64,000 bases of DNA from Aggregatibacter kilianii (GTDB taxonomy: Bacteria; Pseudomonadota; Gammaproteobacteria; Enterobacterales; Pasteurellaceae): NCBI RefSeq assembly GCF_003130255.1, contig NZ_NRCN01000002.1, positions 124,001 through 188,000 of the forward strand, written 5' to 3'. Under the pieces are notes generated by a model, which was not told the DNA's origin, did not search any database, and was given only the letters and a program-made list of their open reading frames with translations. The position numbers were made by a program, and so were the translations under genes. Shown piece by piece: positions 39,295-48,504 of the stretch. Every line of letters starts with the position of its first letter. Within the stretch, counting starts at the first letter, position 1.

Positions 39295-39334
39295 CAGAGA
39301 GAAAAGTGCGGTGGAAATTTTAATCGTTTACAGC

Positions 39335-39354
39335 TTATATTACATAGAATATAA
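39335..39354. promoter_or_regulatory. hipBA operator O1
   Basis: TTATAT-N8-ATATAA, the most distal of four 20-bp palindromic sites spaced exactly 28 bp apart upstream of hipB. Confidence 0.65.
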
Positions 39355-39362
39355 ATCATAAA

Positions 39363-39382
39363 TTATACTTTACAAGATATAA
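39363..39382. promoter_or_regulatory. hipBA operator O2
   Basis: TTATAC-N8-ATATAA, 28 bp after O1. Confidence 0.7.
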
Positions 39383-39390
39383 AACAAACT

Positions 39391-39410
39391 TTATACTTCA
39401 TAGCGTATAA
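39391..39410. promoter_or_regulatory. hipBA operator O3
   Basis: TTATAC-N8-GTATAA, a perfect inverted repeat, 28 bp after O2. Confidence 0.78.
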
Positions 39411-39418
39411 AATAATTT

Positions 39419-39438
39419 CTATACGCTATAGCGTATGA
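39419..39438. promoter_or_regulatory. hipBA operator O4
   Basis: CTATAC-N8-GTATGA; its inner 16 bp ATACGCTATAGCGTAT is a perfect palindrome. It abuts the hipB ribosome site (TGAGGAG), so HipB binding should block both transcription and access to the start. Confidence 0.78.
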
Positions 39439-39447
39439 GGAGTCACA

Positions 39448-39726
39448 ATGGTTATCACCACCGCAAAAATGCTTTCTCATGTCATTCGGGAATTTCGCTA
39501 TCAAGGCGATCTGTCACAAACTGATGTTGCTAAACTCGCCGGAACGACCCAAGCTAGAATTTCAGCGTTTGAGAATGAGCCGGAGCGTACTAAATTAGAA
39601 ACACTATTTAAAATTCTGGCTGGACTAGAACTAGAGCTTATTGTGCAACCACGCAAAAAGTCATCTGATACTGCCCATTCAATCAAAGAGCCAACAGCAA
39701 CATACGATGACGATGAGGCATGGTGA
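39448..39726 (+). CDS. hipB: HipB-like antitoxin (XRE family)
   Basis: DNA-binding antitoxin and autorepressor of a type II toxin-antitoxin operon, 92 residues. A helix-turn-helix is visible around residues 23-52 (LSQTDVAKLAGTTQARISAF), followed by LETLFKILAGLELELIVQPR as in E. coli HipB, and an acidic tail. The stop overlaps the hipA ATG by one base (TGATG). Four operators lie upstream. Confidence 0.9.
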   Translation: MVITTAKMLSHVIREFRYQGDLSQTDVAKLAGTTQARISAFENEPERTKLETLFKILAGLELELIVQPRKKSSDTAHSIKEPTATYDDDEAW

Positions 39727-41006
39727 TGAGTAACTCGATTCTAAACGTTGCTATGAATGGTTTGTTAGTCGGTGAATGGCGAAAACTCACCAGTGGCGCA
39801 ACCGAATTTCAGTATGCGGAAAAATGGCTTGAATCTGTTCGCTCACGCCCTATTTCATTGTCACTGCCCTTGTCGCATAAAATTTATCGAGGAGATTCCG
39901 TTTACAATTTCTTCGATAATCTCCTTCCAGACAACGAGCAGATTCGTTCACGCATTCAACAACGTTTCCAAACCTCTACGAAATCCCCATTTGATTTACT
40001 TTCGGCAATTGGACAGGATTGTATCGGCGCAATTCAGCTTTATCAGGGAGAAAGCCACTCAGTACGCCAAATTTATGCAGAACCGCTAAATGACAAAGAG
40101 GTGGAAAACGTGCTGAAAAACTACCGCACTTTTCCTCTCGGCATGGAAGAAAGCGAGGATTTCCGAATTTCTTTAGCCGGCGCTCAGGAAAAAACAGCGC
40201 TCCTTTATTATCAGAATCAATGGCAGCGCCCTTTGCATTCCACCGCGACCAGCCATATTTTTAAACTCCCGATTGGTATGGTGGCACAAGGGCAACTTGA
40301 TCTTTCCGGTAGCTGTGAAAATGAATGGCTTTGCTTGAATATTATGAAAGCCTTCGGTTTGCCGGTTCCTCGAAGCCAAATTCAGTATTTCGGTGAAATG
40401 AAAGTGCTGATTGTGGAGCGCTTCGATCGCCGTTGGTCTGAAAATAGAAGTTGGCTAATTCGTTTACCACAGGAAGATATGTGCCAAGCACTCAACATTG
40501 CCCCTGCGCGAAAATATGAAAATGACGGCGGGCCGAGTATTCTTCAAATTATGTCGCTTCTCAACGGTTCATCCAACACCCAAGCAGATCGCAAGCAGTT
40601 TTTTAAAGCGCAAATTATTTTTTGGTTACTTTGTGCTATTGACGGCCATGGCAAAAATTTCAGTTTATTTTTGGAACAAGAGAATCGCTATCGTCTAACG
40701 CCTTTTTATGACGTGATGTCCGCCTATCCGCTCATCAAACACAACGGACTACAAAAGCAAAAAGTCAAAATGGCAATGGCGTGGCACGGAGAAAATAAAC
40801 ATTATTTATGGGATAAAATACAGCTCCGCCACATTTTCAACACCGCCAAACTCACAGGCTTGGCAAAGGAAACCGTAGAAGGCATTTTGCATGAGATCAG
40901 AACTCTATATCCAAGAGTAAGTGAAATAAATACCCATGGATTGCCTGATGAAATTGTCGAGCCTATTTTAATGGGATTAGAAATGCAGATGAAAAAGATA
41001 AGTTAA
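39726..41006 (+). CDS. hipA: HipA-like serine/threonine kinase toxin
   Basis: In E. coli HipA phosphorylates glutamyl-tRNA synthetase and induces growth arrest and persistence. I chose the ATG at 39726 overlapping the hipB stop (426 residues; E. coli 440). Visible are the Ser autophosphorylation/P-loop region FRISLAGAQEKTALL around residues 143-157, FDRRW and RLPQEDMCQ, catalytic IDGHGKNFSLF around 304-314 and the metal Asp in PFYDVMSAYP. All key residues appear intact, so the toxin should be active. It is close to the K-12 type rather than the short HipT type. Confidence 0.93.
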   Translation: MSNSILNVAMNGLLVGEWRKLTSGATEFQYAEKWLESVRSRPISLSLPLSHKIYRGDSVYNFFDNLLPDNEQIRSRIQQRFQTSTKSPFDLLSAIGQDCIGAIQLYQGESHSVRQIYAEPLNDKEVENVLKNYRTFPLGMEESEDFRISLAGAQEKTALLYYQNQWQRPLHSTATSHIFKLPIGMVAQGQLDLSGSCENEWLCLNIMKAFGLPVPRSQIQYFGEMKVLIVERFDRRWSENRSWLIRLPQEDMCQALNIAPARKYENDGGPSILQIMSLLNGSSNTQADRKQFFKAQIIFWLLCAIDGHGKNFSLFLEQENRYRLTPFYDVMSAYPLIKHNGLQKQKVKMAMAWHGENKHYLWDKIQLRHIFNTAKLTGLAKETVEGILHEIRTLYPRVSEINTHGLPDEIVEPILMGLEMQMKKIS

Positions 41007-41037
41007 AAAAGTGCGGTGGAAATTCACCGCACTTTTT
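41006..41037. terminator. Uptake-signal dyad after hipA
   Basis: AAAAAGTGCGGTG, 6-nt loop, CACCGCACTTTTT: a 13-bp stem with T-runs on both strands, serving hipBA and possibly the converging restriction-gene remnant. Confidence 0.85.
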
Positions 41038-41038
41038 A

Positions 41039-41672
41039 CTATAAGAATCTAATTTGTATATTTAACTTAATAAAAAACTCGCTATTTCTTTCATAAATAT
41101 AACCAAAATCATGTCTTGACGAACTCGGTGTATCAAATTTTGTATTATGGTATAAATAGTCTTCAAAAGAATTCTTACTATAAATATGATAACAAAGAAT
41201 TTCTCCATCCTCTTTTACTACCAAATATCCGCCTATTGCATCATATTTCCCTAACCAAACATCATCGGGACGCATACCTAAAGCGACATCATTAAGAAAG
41301 TGTTTTACTTTATATTCATAATAATTATGGTTACAGGATAAATTATAATTTAAGGGATTTAATCTACTAATATGCTCCGTCACATCATCTATTTTATTTA
41401 GTTTAGAAGAATAGTAAACCAATATCATCTCAGCAAAAATATCAGGTAACTTGGTATCTATTAATGTAAGATTATTAGAAAATCTTACAATTTTCAACTT
41501 TAACAAATTCTAATTTACCGCCTTGAGAAAAAATTTCTTTTACTCTATCCATTATTCCATCAAGAGAATTAATACATTCAATATTATTTCCAAGGCTCTT
41601 TATTTTAAAAATAAAACTAGTATTTATACCATCATTAAAAAATATCAATCCCGATCTAATAACTCTATACAT
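41039..41672 (-). pseudogene. HpaII-like type II restriction endonuclease, truncated and frameshifted
   Basis: Two overlapping frames make up the C-terminal part of an HpaII-family (CCGG) restriction enzyme. 41475-41672 encodes the piece starting MYRVIRSGLIFF and ending VKVENCKIF; 41039-41506 continues in another frame with RFSNNLTLIDTKLPDIFAEM, GGYLVVKEDGEILCYHIY and the end FGYIYERNSEFFIKLNIQIRF, typical of the family C-terminus. A one-base shift near 41480-41495 breaks the frame, and roughly the first third of the protein is missing: an in-frame TAG directly precedes the ATG, 12 bp from the upstream gene's stop. No HpaII-type cytosine methylase is present. Confidence 0.72.
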
Positions 41673-41683
41673 CTAATAACTTT

Positions 41684-42451
41684 CTATCCTTTAAAAATAT
41701 TTTCTCTATGAAATTGTAAAAAATCTAAACTTGGTATAAGCCGTTCTGGCAAAATAATTTCTTTATTTTCATAAGACTTAAACCACTGCATAGTATTTTC
41801 TGAGGAATAGAGTTGATGAGATAAGGTAACTCTAAAATTTTCATCTAACGTAAACAATCCTCTATCAAAGGCTTTATCATGAAGGGCGTTAAGACACAAT
41901 CCATTTTGTGGATTCAAGCGATTTTCCACATCATCTTTCCAAGGCTTAATATGACTCGCAATTAATAGTTCAGGAATTTCAATACCAGTGATACAACAAC
42001 GATAATTATAAGCAGCTAAAACACTATCTCTAAAAAAAGATTGGTTCATGCGCACATTTACTTCTCTTTTTTCTTCTTTCCCATGGAAAAGATTATATCC
42101 CGACATTAATGATGCGTCCGGTACTTTCTGCTCTTTATTTAAGAATTGATTGACAACATGCTGATACACTTCATCAAGTAGGTTCCACCTACCTTCAAAT
42201 TCTAGCCAGACATTTCTATCTAATTGGCTTGCGTTAGATAAACCACCAATATTTTTTTCACGTAACGTCTTATCAAAACTCCCTAAATTACCGATCTTCA
42301 TTGTTAATGCTGATGGCGTTCGTCCTATTAAGGCAGCATATTCTTTAATTAAAGGATGAAACTTATTAACCTTGCTAAAAGGAATCGTAAAATAGAGATA
42401 AAGTGCAACAATGACTTCATCTCTCGTCCAGTTTTTACGTTTGTCATTCAT
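41684..42451 (-). CDS. HNH endonuclease
   Basis: Putative restriction-type HNH nuclease, 255 residues from the ATG at 42449-42451 behind GGAG. The N-terminal half has NWTRDEVIVALYLYFTIPF and RTPSALTMKIGNL, seen in many stand-alone HNH proteins; the nuclease motif spans YRCCITGIEIPELLIASHIKPW (in parts: RCCITG, ASHIKPW), then NPQNGLCLNALHDKAFDRG. The gene and its neighbour are strikingly AT-rich compared with valS, which suggests acquisition by transfer. No methyltransferase lies nearby, so whether it restricts DNA is unknown. Confidence 0.85.
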   Translation of the reverse strand: MNDKRKNWTRDEVIVALYLYFTIPFSKVNKFHPLIKEYAALIGRTPSALTMKIGNLGSFDKTLREKNIGGLSNASQLDRNVWLEFEGRWNLLDEVYQHVVNQFLNKEQKVPDASLMSGYNLFHGKEEKREVNVRMNQSFFRDSVLAAYNYRCCITGIEIPELLIASHIKPWKDDVENRLNPQNGLCLNALHDKAFDRGLFTLDENFRVTLSHQLYSSENTMQWFKSYENKEIILPERLIPSLDFLQFHRENIFKG

Positions 42452-42518
42452 TTGATTCTCCAAGTATAAAAAAACAGCTAACCCATTTTCATAGATTAGC
42501 TGCTTTTAATATCAAAAA

Positions 42519-45383
42519 CTACAACGCCTCAATCGCCTTATACTGCTCACGAATTTTTTCTAATCCGGATTGGTATTCGGCTTGTTTTTCGCGTTCTTTG
42601 GCGATAACCGCTTCCGGGGCTTTAGCGACGAAGGCTTCGTTGCTGAGTTTGCTTTCAATACGTTTAACTTCGTTTTGATATTTTTCAATCTCTTTAGTTA
42701 AACGGGCAAGCTCGGCTTCTTTGTTGATAAAGCCAGCCATCGGTACGAGGATTTCGGTATTACCGACTAACTTCGCTACAGCTAACGGCGCTTGTTCGCC
42801 CTCTTTAAGCACGCTGACATTGTCTAACTTCGCCATGGCTTGTAAAAGTGCGGTCTGTTTTTCCAGTATTTTTTGCTCGTCGGCTGGAATATTACGGAAT
42901 AACAGATCGAGGCCTTTACTTGGCGCAATGTTACTCTCAGCACGAATGTTACGCACGGAAACAATCACTTCTTTGAGCCAGTTAATATCGGTTTCAGCCT
43001 CAGCATCAAACGCATTTTCTTCCACGCGAGGGAAAGATTGCAACATAATGCTGTCCGCGGTGATACCCATAAAACCTTTCACTTTTTGCCAAATTTCTTC
43101 GGTTATAAATGGCATGAGCGGGTGAGCTAAACGCAACAATTTTTCCAACACCTGAACCAAGGTTTGGCTTGTTGCACGAATTTGCGCAGCGCTGCCGTTG
43201 GCAAATACCGGTTTGGTAAGTTCTAAATACCAGTCGCAGAATTGGTTCCAAGTGAATTCATAAATCGCATTGGCACAAAGGTCGAAACGGTATTGGCTTA
43301 ATGCGCTACGGAACGTTTCTACTGTGCGATTGAATTCTGATTGAATCCAACGGTCTGCCACGGAAAATTCAATTTCGCCTTGGCTTAAATCTAATTTTTC
43401 ATTCGTAAGAACGAAACGGCTTGCATTCCACAATTTATTACAGAAGTTGCGATAGCCTTCTAGGCGTTTCATATCCCAGTTGATATCACGACCGTTTGAA
43501 GCCAATGCAGCTAGTGTAAAGCGCAATGCGTCTGTGCCATGCGCTGCAATACCTTCTGCAAACTCTTTGCGGGTCGCTTTGGCAATTTTCTCTGCCAATT
43601 GCGGCTGCATCATGTTACCGGTGCGTTTTTCAAGTAAATCTTCAAGGCTAATACCATCGATCATATCGATTGGATCAAGCACGTTGCCCTTCGATTTCGA
43701 CATTTTTTGACCTTGCTCATCACGGATTAAACCCGTTACGTACACCGTTTTGAATGGCACTTGCGGTTTTCCGTTTTCATCTTTCACAAAGTGCATCGTA
43801 AACATAATCATACGGGCAACCCAGAAGAAGATGATGTCGAAGCCTGTGATTAACACATCCGTTGGGTGGAACATTTTGAGTTCTTTGGTTTGCTCCGGCC
43901 AACCTAAGGTGGAGAACGTCCACAAGCCTGATGAGAACCAGGTGTCTAACACATCTTCATCTTGTTTAAGTTCAACCGCAGAATCTAAGTTATATTTTGA
44001 CCGCACTTCTTCTTTGTTGCGTGCAACATAAACGTTGCCTTCTGCGTCATACCACGCCGGAATACGGTGTCCCCACCAAAGTTGGCGAGAGATACACCAA
44101 TCTTGAATATCACGCATCCAAGAGAAATAAAGGTTTTCGTATTGTTTCGGCACGAATTGGATTTCGCCGTCTTCCACCGCTTTAATCGCCACATCAGCCA
44201 GCGGTTTCACGCTGACATACCATTGGTCGGTTAACATCGGCTCAATTGGCACGCCACCACGGTCACCATAAGGGACTTTGAGATCGTGCGGTTTGATTTC
44301 GTCTAATAAACCCAGCGCTTCAAAATCTGCCACGATTTTCTTACGTGCAGCAAAACGCTCTAAACCACGGAAATCAGCTGGAATTGTCGCTTCATAACCT
44401 GCAAGTGGTTTGCCGTCTGTGCCGATAATTTCCGCTTCATCACGAATATCCGCATTTAAGGTTAACACGTTAACCATCGGCAAGCTGTGACGTTTACCGA
44501 CTTCGTAGTCGTTGAAGTCATGGGCAGGGGTAATTTTCACCACACCGGTACCGAATTCACGATCCACATATTCATCAGCAATAATTGGAATTTCACGGTT
44601 AGCCAACGGCAGAACCACGGTTTTACCGATTAAAGATTGATAACGATCATCTTCCGGATGCACCGCCACCGCCGTATCGCCCAACATAGTTTCCGGACGG
44701 GTGGTTGCCACCACTAAATAATCTTTACCATCTGCCGTTTTTGCACCGTTTGCTAACGGATAACGGAAATGCCAAAGGGAACCTTTGCTCTCTTTGTTTT
44801 CCACTTCTAAATCGGAAATCGCAGTGTGAAGTTTTGGATCCCAGTTCACCAAGCGTTTGCCACGGTAAATCAAACCTTCTTCGTGCAAGCGAACAAACAC
44901 TTCTTTTACCGCGTTAGATAAACCATCGTCCATAGTGAAACGCTCACGTTCCCAGTCGATGGAGTTACCTAAACGGCGCATTTGTTGGCTAATTGTGCCA
45001 CCTGAATAAGCTTTCCAGTCCCAAATTTTGTTGATAAACGCTTCACGACCATAATCGTGGCGAGTTTTGCCTTCTTCTGCGGCAATTTTACGCTCCACCA
45101 CCATTTGGGTTGCGATACCCGCATGGTCTGTCCCCGCTTGCCATAAGGTGTTATGCCCTTCCATACGGTTAAAACGGATTAAGGTATCCATTAAGGTTTG
45201 CTGGAAAGCATGCCCCATGTGCAAAGAACCTGTGACGTTCGGCGGCGGAATCGCAATGCAATAGCTCGGCACGTTTTCATTTTCAGACGGTTTAAAATAA
45301 CCGCTCTCTTCCCAATGTTGATAAAGGGCTTGTTCTACCGCAGACGGATTAAAACGGTCTGCCATTTCGAATTTTTGTGTCAT
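42519..45383 (-). CDS. valS: Valyl-tRNA synthetase
   Basis: Charges tRNA-Val. The 954-residue class I synthetase has the HIGH-type motif [10 protein letters not shown] around residues 54-63, the editing domain with [12 protein letters not shown] around 227-238, the [12 protein letters not shown] motif around 555-566 and the C-terminal coiled-coil arm (about 885-950, [20 protein letters not shown]). Expected length. In E. coli holC directly precedes valS; here a lipoprotein gene, yqfB and a repeat lie between. Confidence 0.97.
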   Translation of the reverse strand: MTQKFEMADRFNPSAVEQALYQHWEESGYFKPSENENVPSYCIAIPPPNVTGSLHMGHAFQQTLMDTLIRFNRMEGHNTLWQAGTDHAGIATQMVVERKIAAEEGKTRHDYGREAFINKIWDWKAYSGGTISQQMRRLGNSIDWERERFTMDDGLSNAVKEVFVRLHEEGLIYRGKRLVNWDPKLHTAISDLEVENKESKGSLWHFRYPLANGAKTADGKDYLVVATTRPETMLGDTAVAVHPEDDRYQSLIGKTVVLPLANREIPIIADEYVDREFGTGVVKITPAHDFNDYEVGKRHSLPMVNVLTLNADIRDEAEIIGTDGKPLAGYEATIPADFRGLERFAARKKIVADFEALGLLDEIKPHDLKVPYGDRGGVPIEPMLTDQWYVSVKPLADVAIKAVEDGEIQFVPKQYENLYFSWMRDIQDWCISRQLWWGHRIPAWYDAEGNVYVARNKEEVRSKYNLDSAVELKQDEDVLDTWFSSGLWTFSTLGWPEQTKELKMFHPTDVLITGFDIIFFWVARMIMFTMHFVKDENGKPQVPFKTVYVTGLIRDEQGQKMSKSKGNVLDPIDMIDGISLEDLLEKRTGNMMQPQLAEKIAKATRKEFAEGIAAHGTDALRFTLAALASNGRDINWDMKRLEGYRNFCNKLWNASRFVLTNEKLDLSQGEIEFSVADRWIQSEFNRTVETFRSALSQYRFDLCANAIYEFTWNQFCDWYLELTKPVFANGSAAQIRATSQTLVQVLEKLLRLAHPLMPFITEEIWQKVKGFMGITADSIMLQSFPRVEENAFDAEAETDINWLKEVIVSVRNIRAESNIAPSKGLDLLFRNIPADEQKILEKQTALLQAMAKLDNVSVLKEGEQAPLAVAKLVGNTEILVPMAGFINKEAELARLTKEIEKYQNEVKRIESKLSNEAFVAKAPEAVIAKEREKQAEYQSGLEKIREQYKAIEAL

Positions 45384-45470
45384 TTATTTTTCTCTTGCTT
45401 TAGTAGGGTGAGTATAAACACACCGTTATATTAAATACTTGGCACGTTTATACACGCACCCAACAACTGA

Positions 45471-45797
45471 TTAATTTTCTTCTTTCTTTTTTATCCAAGG
45501 ATGCTTGTTATTCGGATCGCCATATTGTCCGCATGATGCTCTTACTTCTTCATCCGATGAATAGTAACGAGGAATATTGATAGGTAATAATGCTGTATCA
45601 ACAAAAAAAGACACAGGCCAATCAATTAAATAGAATGGACGGGTCATGTGTTTAAACCCAACACCATCATAAAAATTGCCAGTAACCATATTGTAATCGT
45701 ATCGAGTTCCAATATAAGGGCAAGGATCCTTCAGTGTAGTTAAGGTTCCACATCCATAAAGAAACATACTTAATAATACAAGAACGATTTTTTTCAT
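45471..45797 (-). CDS. YceK/YidQ-like (DUF1375) lipoprotein
   Basis: Small lipoprotein, 108 residues, with lipobox LYGC (Cys16) and the family motifs PYIGTRYDYN, TRPFYLIDWPVSFFVDTALLP. It is a paralogue of the gene at 16246-16554, sharing the Y-x-G-T-R and D(L/W)P-xSF motifs. Function unknown in the whole family. It sits between valS and yqfB on the same strand. Confidence 0.85.
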   Translation of the reverse strand: MKKIVLVLLSMFLYGCGTLTTLKDPCPYIGTRYDYNMVTGNFYDGVGFKHMTRPFYLIDWPVSFFVDTALLPINIPRYYSSDEEVRASCGQYGDPNNKHPWIKKKEEN

Positions 45798-45872
45798 TTT
45801 AATTTTCCGCTCACAAAGTTCTGTTGAAATCCCAAATTGATTGGGACCTGTAAATGTACCTTACAAATTTAT

Positions 45873-46187
45873 TCATTTATTAAATTGTAGTATAAACTCA
45901 ATCACATAAAATCGTTCTTCACTTGGATAAATCCCCCGAATCACTTCTTTCAATTCATCCAATCCCATATTCTCCTGCTTGGCATGCTGTTCCGTCAGTT
46001 CATCAAGAGTAATCGGCGACACGCTTAACACTTCAATGGTGCAGAAATATTGATTATCTTCAAACCGTCCCACTCGCAGAATATCGCCCAGTTTAAAATG
46101 GCTTTCGGATTTGTCCCGAATAGTGATGGTTTTTCGCCCGGCGAGAATATCGGCTTCAAAGCGTTGATAAAAAGTGATGTCGTTCAT
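45873..46187 (-). CDS. yqfB: ASCH-domain N4-acetylcytidine amidohydrolase YqfB
   Basis: Small ASCH-fold protein, 104 residues. E. coli YqfB hydrolyses N4-acetylcytidine in nucleoside salvage. [25 protein letters not shown] at the N-terminus (in parts: [19 protein letters not shown]) carries the catalytic Lys/Thr region and [14 protein letters not shown] is the conserved end. It is preceded by an uptake signal and an inverted repeat pair that separates it from holC. Confidence 0.9.
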   Translation of the reverse strand: MNDITFYQRFEADILAGRKTITIRDKSESHFKLGDILRVGRFEDNQYFCTIEVLSVSPITLDELTEQHAKQENMGLDELKEVIRGIYPSEERFYVIEFILQFNK

Positions 46188-46226
46188 AAAAGTGCGGTCA
46201 ATTTTTTAAGTGTTTTTTGTAATCCA

Positions 46227-46260
46227 CCCCCTCTTTGGCAAAGAGGGGTTAGGGGAGATT
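46227..46260. repeat. REP-like unit, left copy
   Basis: CCCCTCTTT/AAAGAGGGG hairpin with loop GGC, then TTAGGGGAGATT. It is the mirror image of the unit at 46308-46342; together they form an approximately 115-bp inverted pair between yqfB and holC. Confidence 0.65.
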
Positions 46261-46307
46261 CGGCAGAAGTTATATCAACCTCATAAAGAAATTCAAGCTT
46301 GTAATCA

Positions 46308-46342
46308 AATCTCCCCCTGCCCCTCTTTTCTAAAGAGGGGAG
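46308..46342. repeat. REP-like unit, right copy (inverted)
   Basis: AATCTCCCCCTG, then CCCCTCTTT/AAAGAGGGG hairpin. The reverse complement differs from the left unit at few positions. A T-run follows (46343-46350), so it may also act as a terminator. Confidence 0.65.
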
Positions 46343-46356
46343 TTTTTTTTATATCG

Positions 46357-46803
46357 TTATACCTGCTCCGTACTCAACGTCCAGCCTAACTGTCTCAACT
46401 GTTTATAACGCTCACGCGCCAAGGCTTTTGGTTGCTCTTCCACAGGAACAAAATCGATAATTTGGTTAAAACTATTAATATATTCCGGCAGTTGCGGTTG
46501 CAGATTAATCAGCAAATCACGACTTTGTGCATTGCGTTTGCCCGTCCAACTAATTTCAATGGGCGTGGCATACGTAGTGGCTTCGCCGGAAAGGTTGTGT
46601 GGGACGAACTCATCGGGTTCCCGTTGCCACAGAGCCTCGTCAATTTTCAACGCCTGCGCCTCACTTTCGCACACCAACAACACTCGCTTGCCAAGTCGCC
46701 ATGCAGAGGCGGCAAGATCACACGCCAAACTTTCCATAGCGGATAAATTTGGTCGGACGGGCGAGGTGTCGGTAAGTAAGTAAAATTGCGCGTTTTTTGG
46801 CAT
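46357..46803 (-). CDS. holC: DNA polymerase III chi subunit HolC
   Basis: Clamp-loader accessory subunit that binds SSB. The 148-residue product (E. coli 147) from the ATG at 46801-46803 has AQFYLLTDT at the start, ASAWRLGKRVLLVCESEAQ around residues 35-53, DEALW and FVPHNLSGE around 60-80, and IDFVPVEEQPKALARERYKQ (split) near the end. A TTG four codons upstream is a less likely start. Confidence 0.93.
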   Translation of the reverse strand: MPKNAQFYLLTDTSPVRPNLSAMESLACDLAASAWRLGKRVLLVCESEAQALKIDEALWQREPDEFVPHNLSGEATTYATPIEISWTGKRNAQSRDLLINLQPQLPEYINSFNQIIDFVPVEEQPKALARERYKQLRQLGWTLSTEQV

Positions 46804-46906
46804 AAAAAAGTTCAAAAATTGAGAATTTTAACCGCAAGATTTTAGCGGAAATCAGCCCAAATAGAAAATGTTAATTTCCGAAACATTTTGCAAACCGACC
46901 GCACTT

Positions 46907-46922
46907 TATGATCTAAGTCACA
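46907..46922. promoter_or_regulatory. Putative CRP site upstream of fumC
   Basis: TATGATCTAAGTCACA matches TGTGATCTAGATCACA at 13 of 16 positions. With the predicted promoter at 46950-46978 it would be centred near -71, the usual place for class I activation. Confidence 0.55.
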
Positions 46923-46949
46923 AAACTGTTTTTCTGTTTATGATTTCAG

Positions 46950-46978
46950 TTCATAGATTGGTTTGCCGGTGTTAGAAT
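46950..46978 (+). promoter_or_regulatory. Probable fumC promoter
   Basis: TTCATA (46950-46955), a 17-bp spacer and TAGAAT (46973-46978), 42 bp before the fumC ATG. Confidence 0.5.
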
Positions 46979-47019
46979 CCGACTAACTTTTCATTAATAA
47001 TCAATAAGAGGTAATTACA

Positions 47020-48414
47020 ATGGCATTTCGCATTGAAAAAGACACGATGGGTGAAGTTCAAGTTCCTGCAGATAAATACTGGGCTGCGCAAACCGAACGT
47101 TCTCGTAATAATTTTAAAATCGGACCGGCAGCTTCTATGCCTCATGAAATTATCGAAGCCTTTGGTTATTTGAAAAAAGCAGCAGCATTTGCCAACCATG
47201 ATTTAGGCGTGTTACCTGCTGAAAAACGTGATTTGATCGCACAAGCCTGCGATGAAATTTTAGCAAATAAATTAGACGATCAATTCCCGTTGGTGATTTG
47301 GCAAACCGGTTCCGGTACACAATCCAACATGAACGTGAACGAAGTGGTGGCAAACCGCGCGCACGTTTTACATGGTGGCAAATTAGGAGAAAAATCTTTC
47401 GTTCACCCAAATGATGATGTGAACAAATCCCAATCTTCTAACGATACCTTCCCAACCGCTATGCATATTGCAGCATACAAAAAAGTGGTTGAACACACTA
47501 TTCCTTGTGTAGAACGCTTACAAAAAACCTTTGCGGCAAAATCTGAAGCATTCAAAGATGTGGTGAAAATCGGTCGTACGCACTTAATGGATGCGACGCC
47601 ATTAACATTAGGTCAAGAATTCTCTGCTTATGCGGCACAATTGGACTTCGGTTTGCGTGCGTTAAAACACACTCTTCCGCATTTAAGTCAGTTAGCCCTT
47701 GGCGGCACAGCGGTAGGTACCGGTTTGAACACGCCAAAAGGTTATGATGTGAAAGTGGCGGAATATATTGCAAAATTCACCGGACATCCTTTTGTGACCG
47801 CAGAAAATAAATTTGAAGCCTTAGCCGCGCATGATGCCATTGTGGAAACCCACGGCGCATTGCGTCAGCTTGCTATGAGCTTGTTCAAAATTGCTAACGA
47901 CATTCGTTTATTGGCATCCGGTCCGCGTTCCGGTATCGGTGAAATTTTAATCCCTGAAAATGAACCGGGTTCTTCCATCATGCCGGGCAAAGTCAATCCG
48001 ACCCAATGCGAAGCGTTAACTATGGTGTGTGCGCAAGTATTCGGTAACGATACTACTATTGCTTTCGTTGGCTCACAAGGCCACTTCCAATTAAACGTGT
48101 TCAATCCGGTTATGGTGGCAAATTTCTTACAATCTGCGCAATTATTGGGTGATGCTTGCGTATCCTTTGATGAACACTGTGCAGTCGGCATCGAACCGAA
48201 CTACCCTCGCATTAAACAACAATTGGAAAATTCATTGATGTTAGTGACCGCACTTAATACATATATCGGTTATGAAAATGCGGCAAAAATTGCGAAAACC
48301 GCACACAAAAACGGGACAACCTTACGCGAAGAAGCCATTAATCTTGGCTTGGTGTCAGCCGAAGACTTCGACAAATGGGTGCGCCCTGAAGACATGGTGG
48401 GCAGCTTAAAATAA
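47020..48414 (+). CDS. fumC: Class II fumarate hydratase FumC
   Basis: Reversible hydration of fumarate to malate without an iron-sulfur cluster. The 464-residue protein has [14 protein letters not shown] around residues 98-111, [13 protein letters not shown] around 140-152, [14 protein letters not shown] with the catalytic His around 186-199 and the flexible [16 protein letters not shown] loop with the catalytic Ser around 317-332. AAGAGGTAA ribosome site. Ends with a strong terminator. Confidence 0.97.
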   Translation: MAFRIEKDTMGEVQVPADKYWAAQTERSRNNFKIGPAASMPHEIIEAFGYLKKAAAFANHDLGVLPAEKRDLIAQACDEILANKLDDQFPLVIWQTGSGTQSNMNVNEVVANRAHVLHGGKLGEKSFVHPNDDVNKSQSSNDTFPTAMHIAAYKKVVEHTIPCVERLQKTFAAKSEAFKDVVKIGRTHLMDATPLTLGQEFSAYAAQLDFGLRALKHTLPHLSQLALGGTAVGTGLNTPKGYDVKVAEYIAKFTGHPFVTAENKFEALAAHDAIVETHGALRQLAMSLFKIANDIRLLASGPRSGIGEILIPENEPGSSIMPGKVNPTQCEALTMVCAQVFGNDTTIAFVGSQGHFQLNVFNPVMVANFLQSAQLLGDACVSFDEHCAVGIEPNYPRIKQQLENSLMLVTALNTYIGYENAAKIAKTAHKNGTTLREEAINLGLVSAEDFDKWVRPEDMVGSLK

Positions 48415-48436
48415 GCCTCCCAAAAGCAAAATGAAA

Positions 48437-48464
48437 AAGACGAGATCGCTTTCTCGTCTTTTTT
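48437..48464 (+). terminator. Intrinsic terminator after fumC
   Basis: AAGACGAGA, 6-nt loop, TCTCGTCTT, then TTTT. An extended -10 (TGTTATAAT, 48464-48472) for the next gene begins at its end. Confidence 0.88.
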
Positions 48465-48504
48465 GTTATAATCGCCCACATAACATTTTTCTGACGGATT
48501 GTTT

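Noticed and set aside
39335-39438. Regular 28-bp spacing resembling a CRISPR array
   Set aside because: The repeated part is only two 6-bp half-sites around variable 8-bp cores, each a palindrome, directly before a HipB start; no cas genes.
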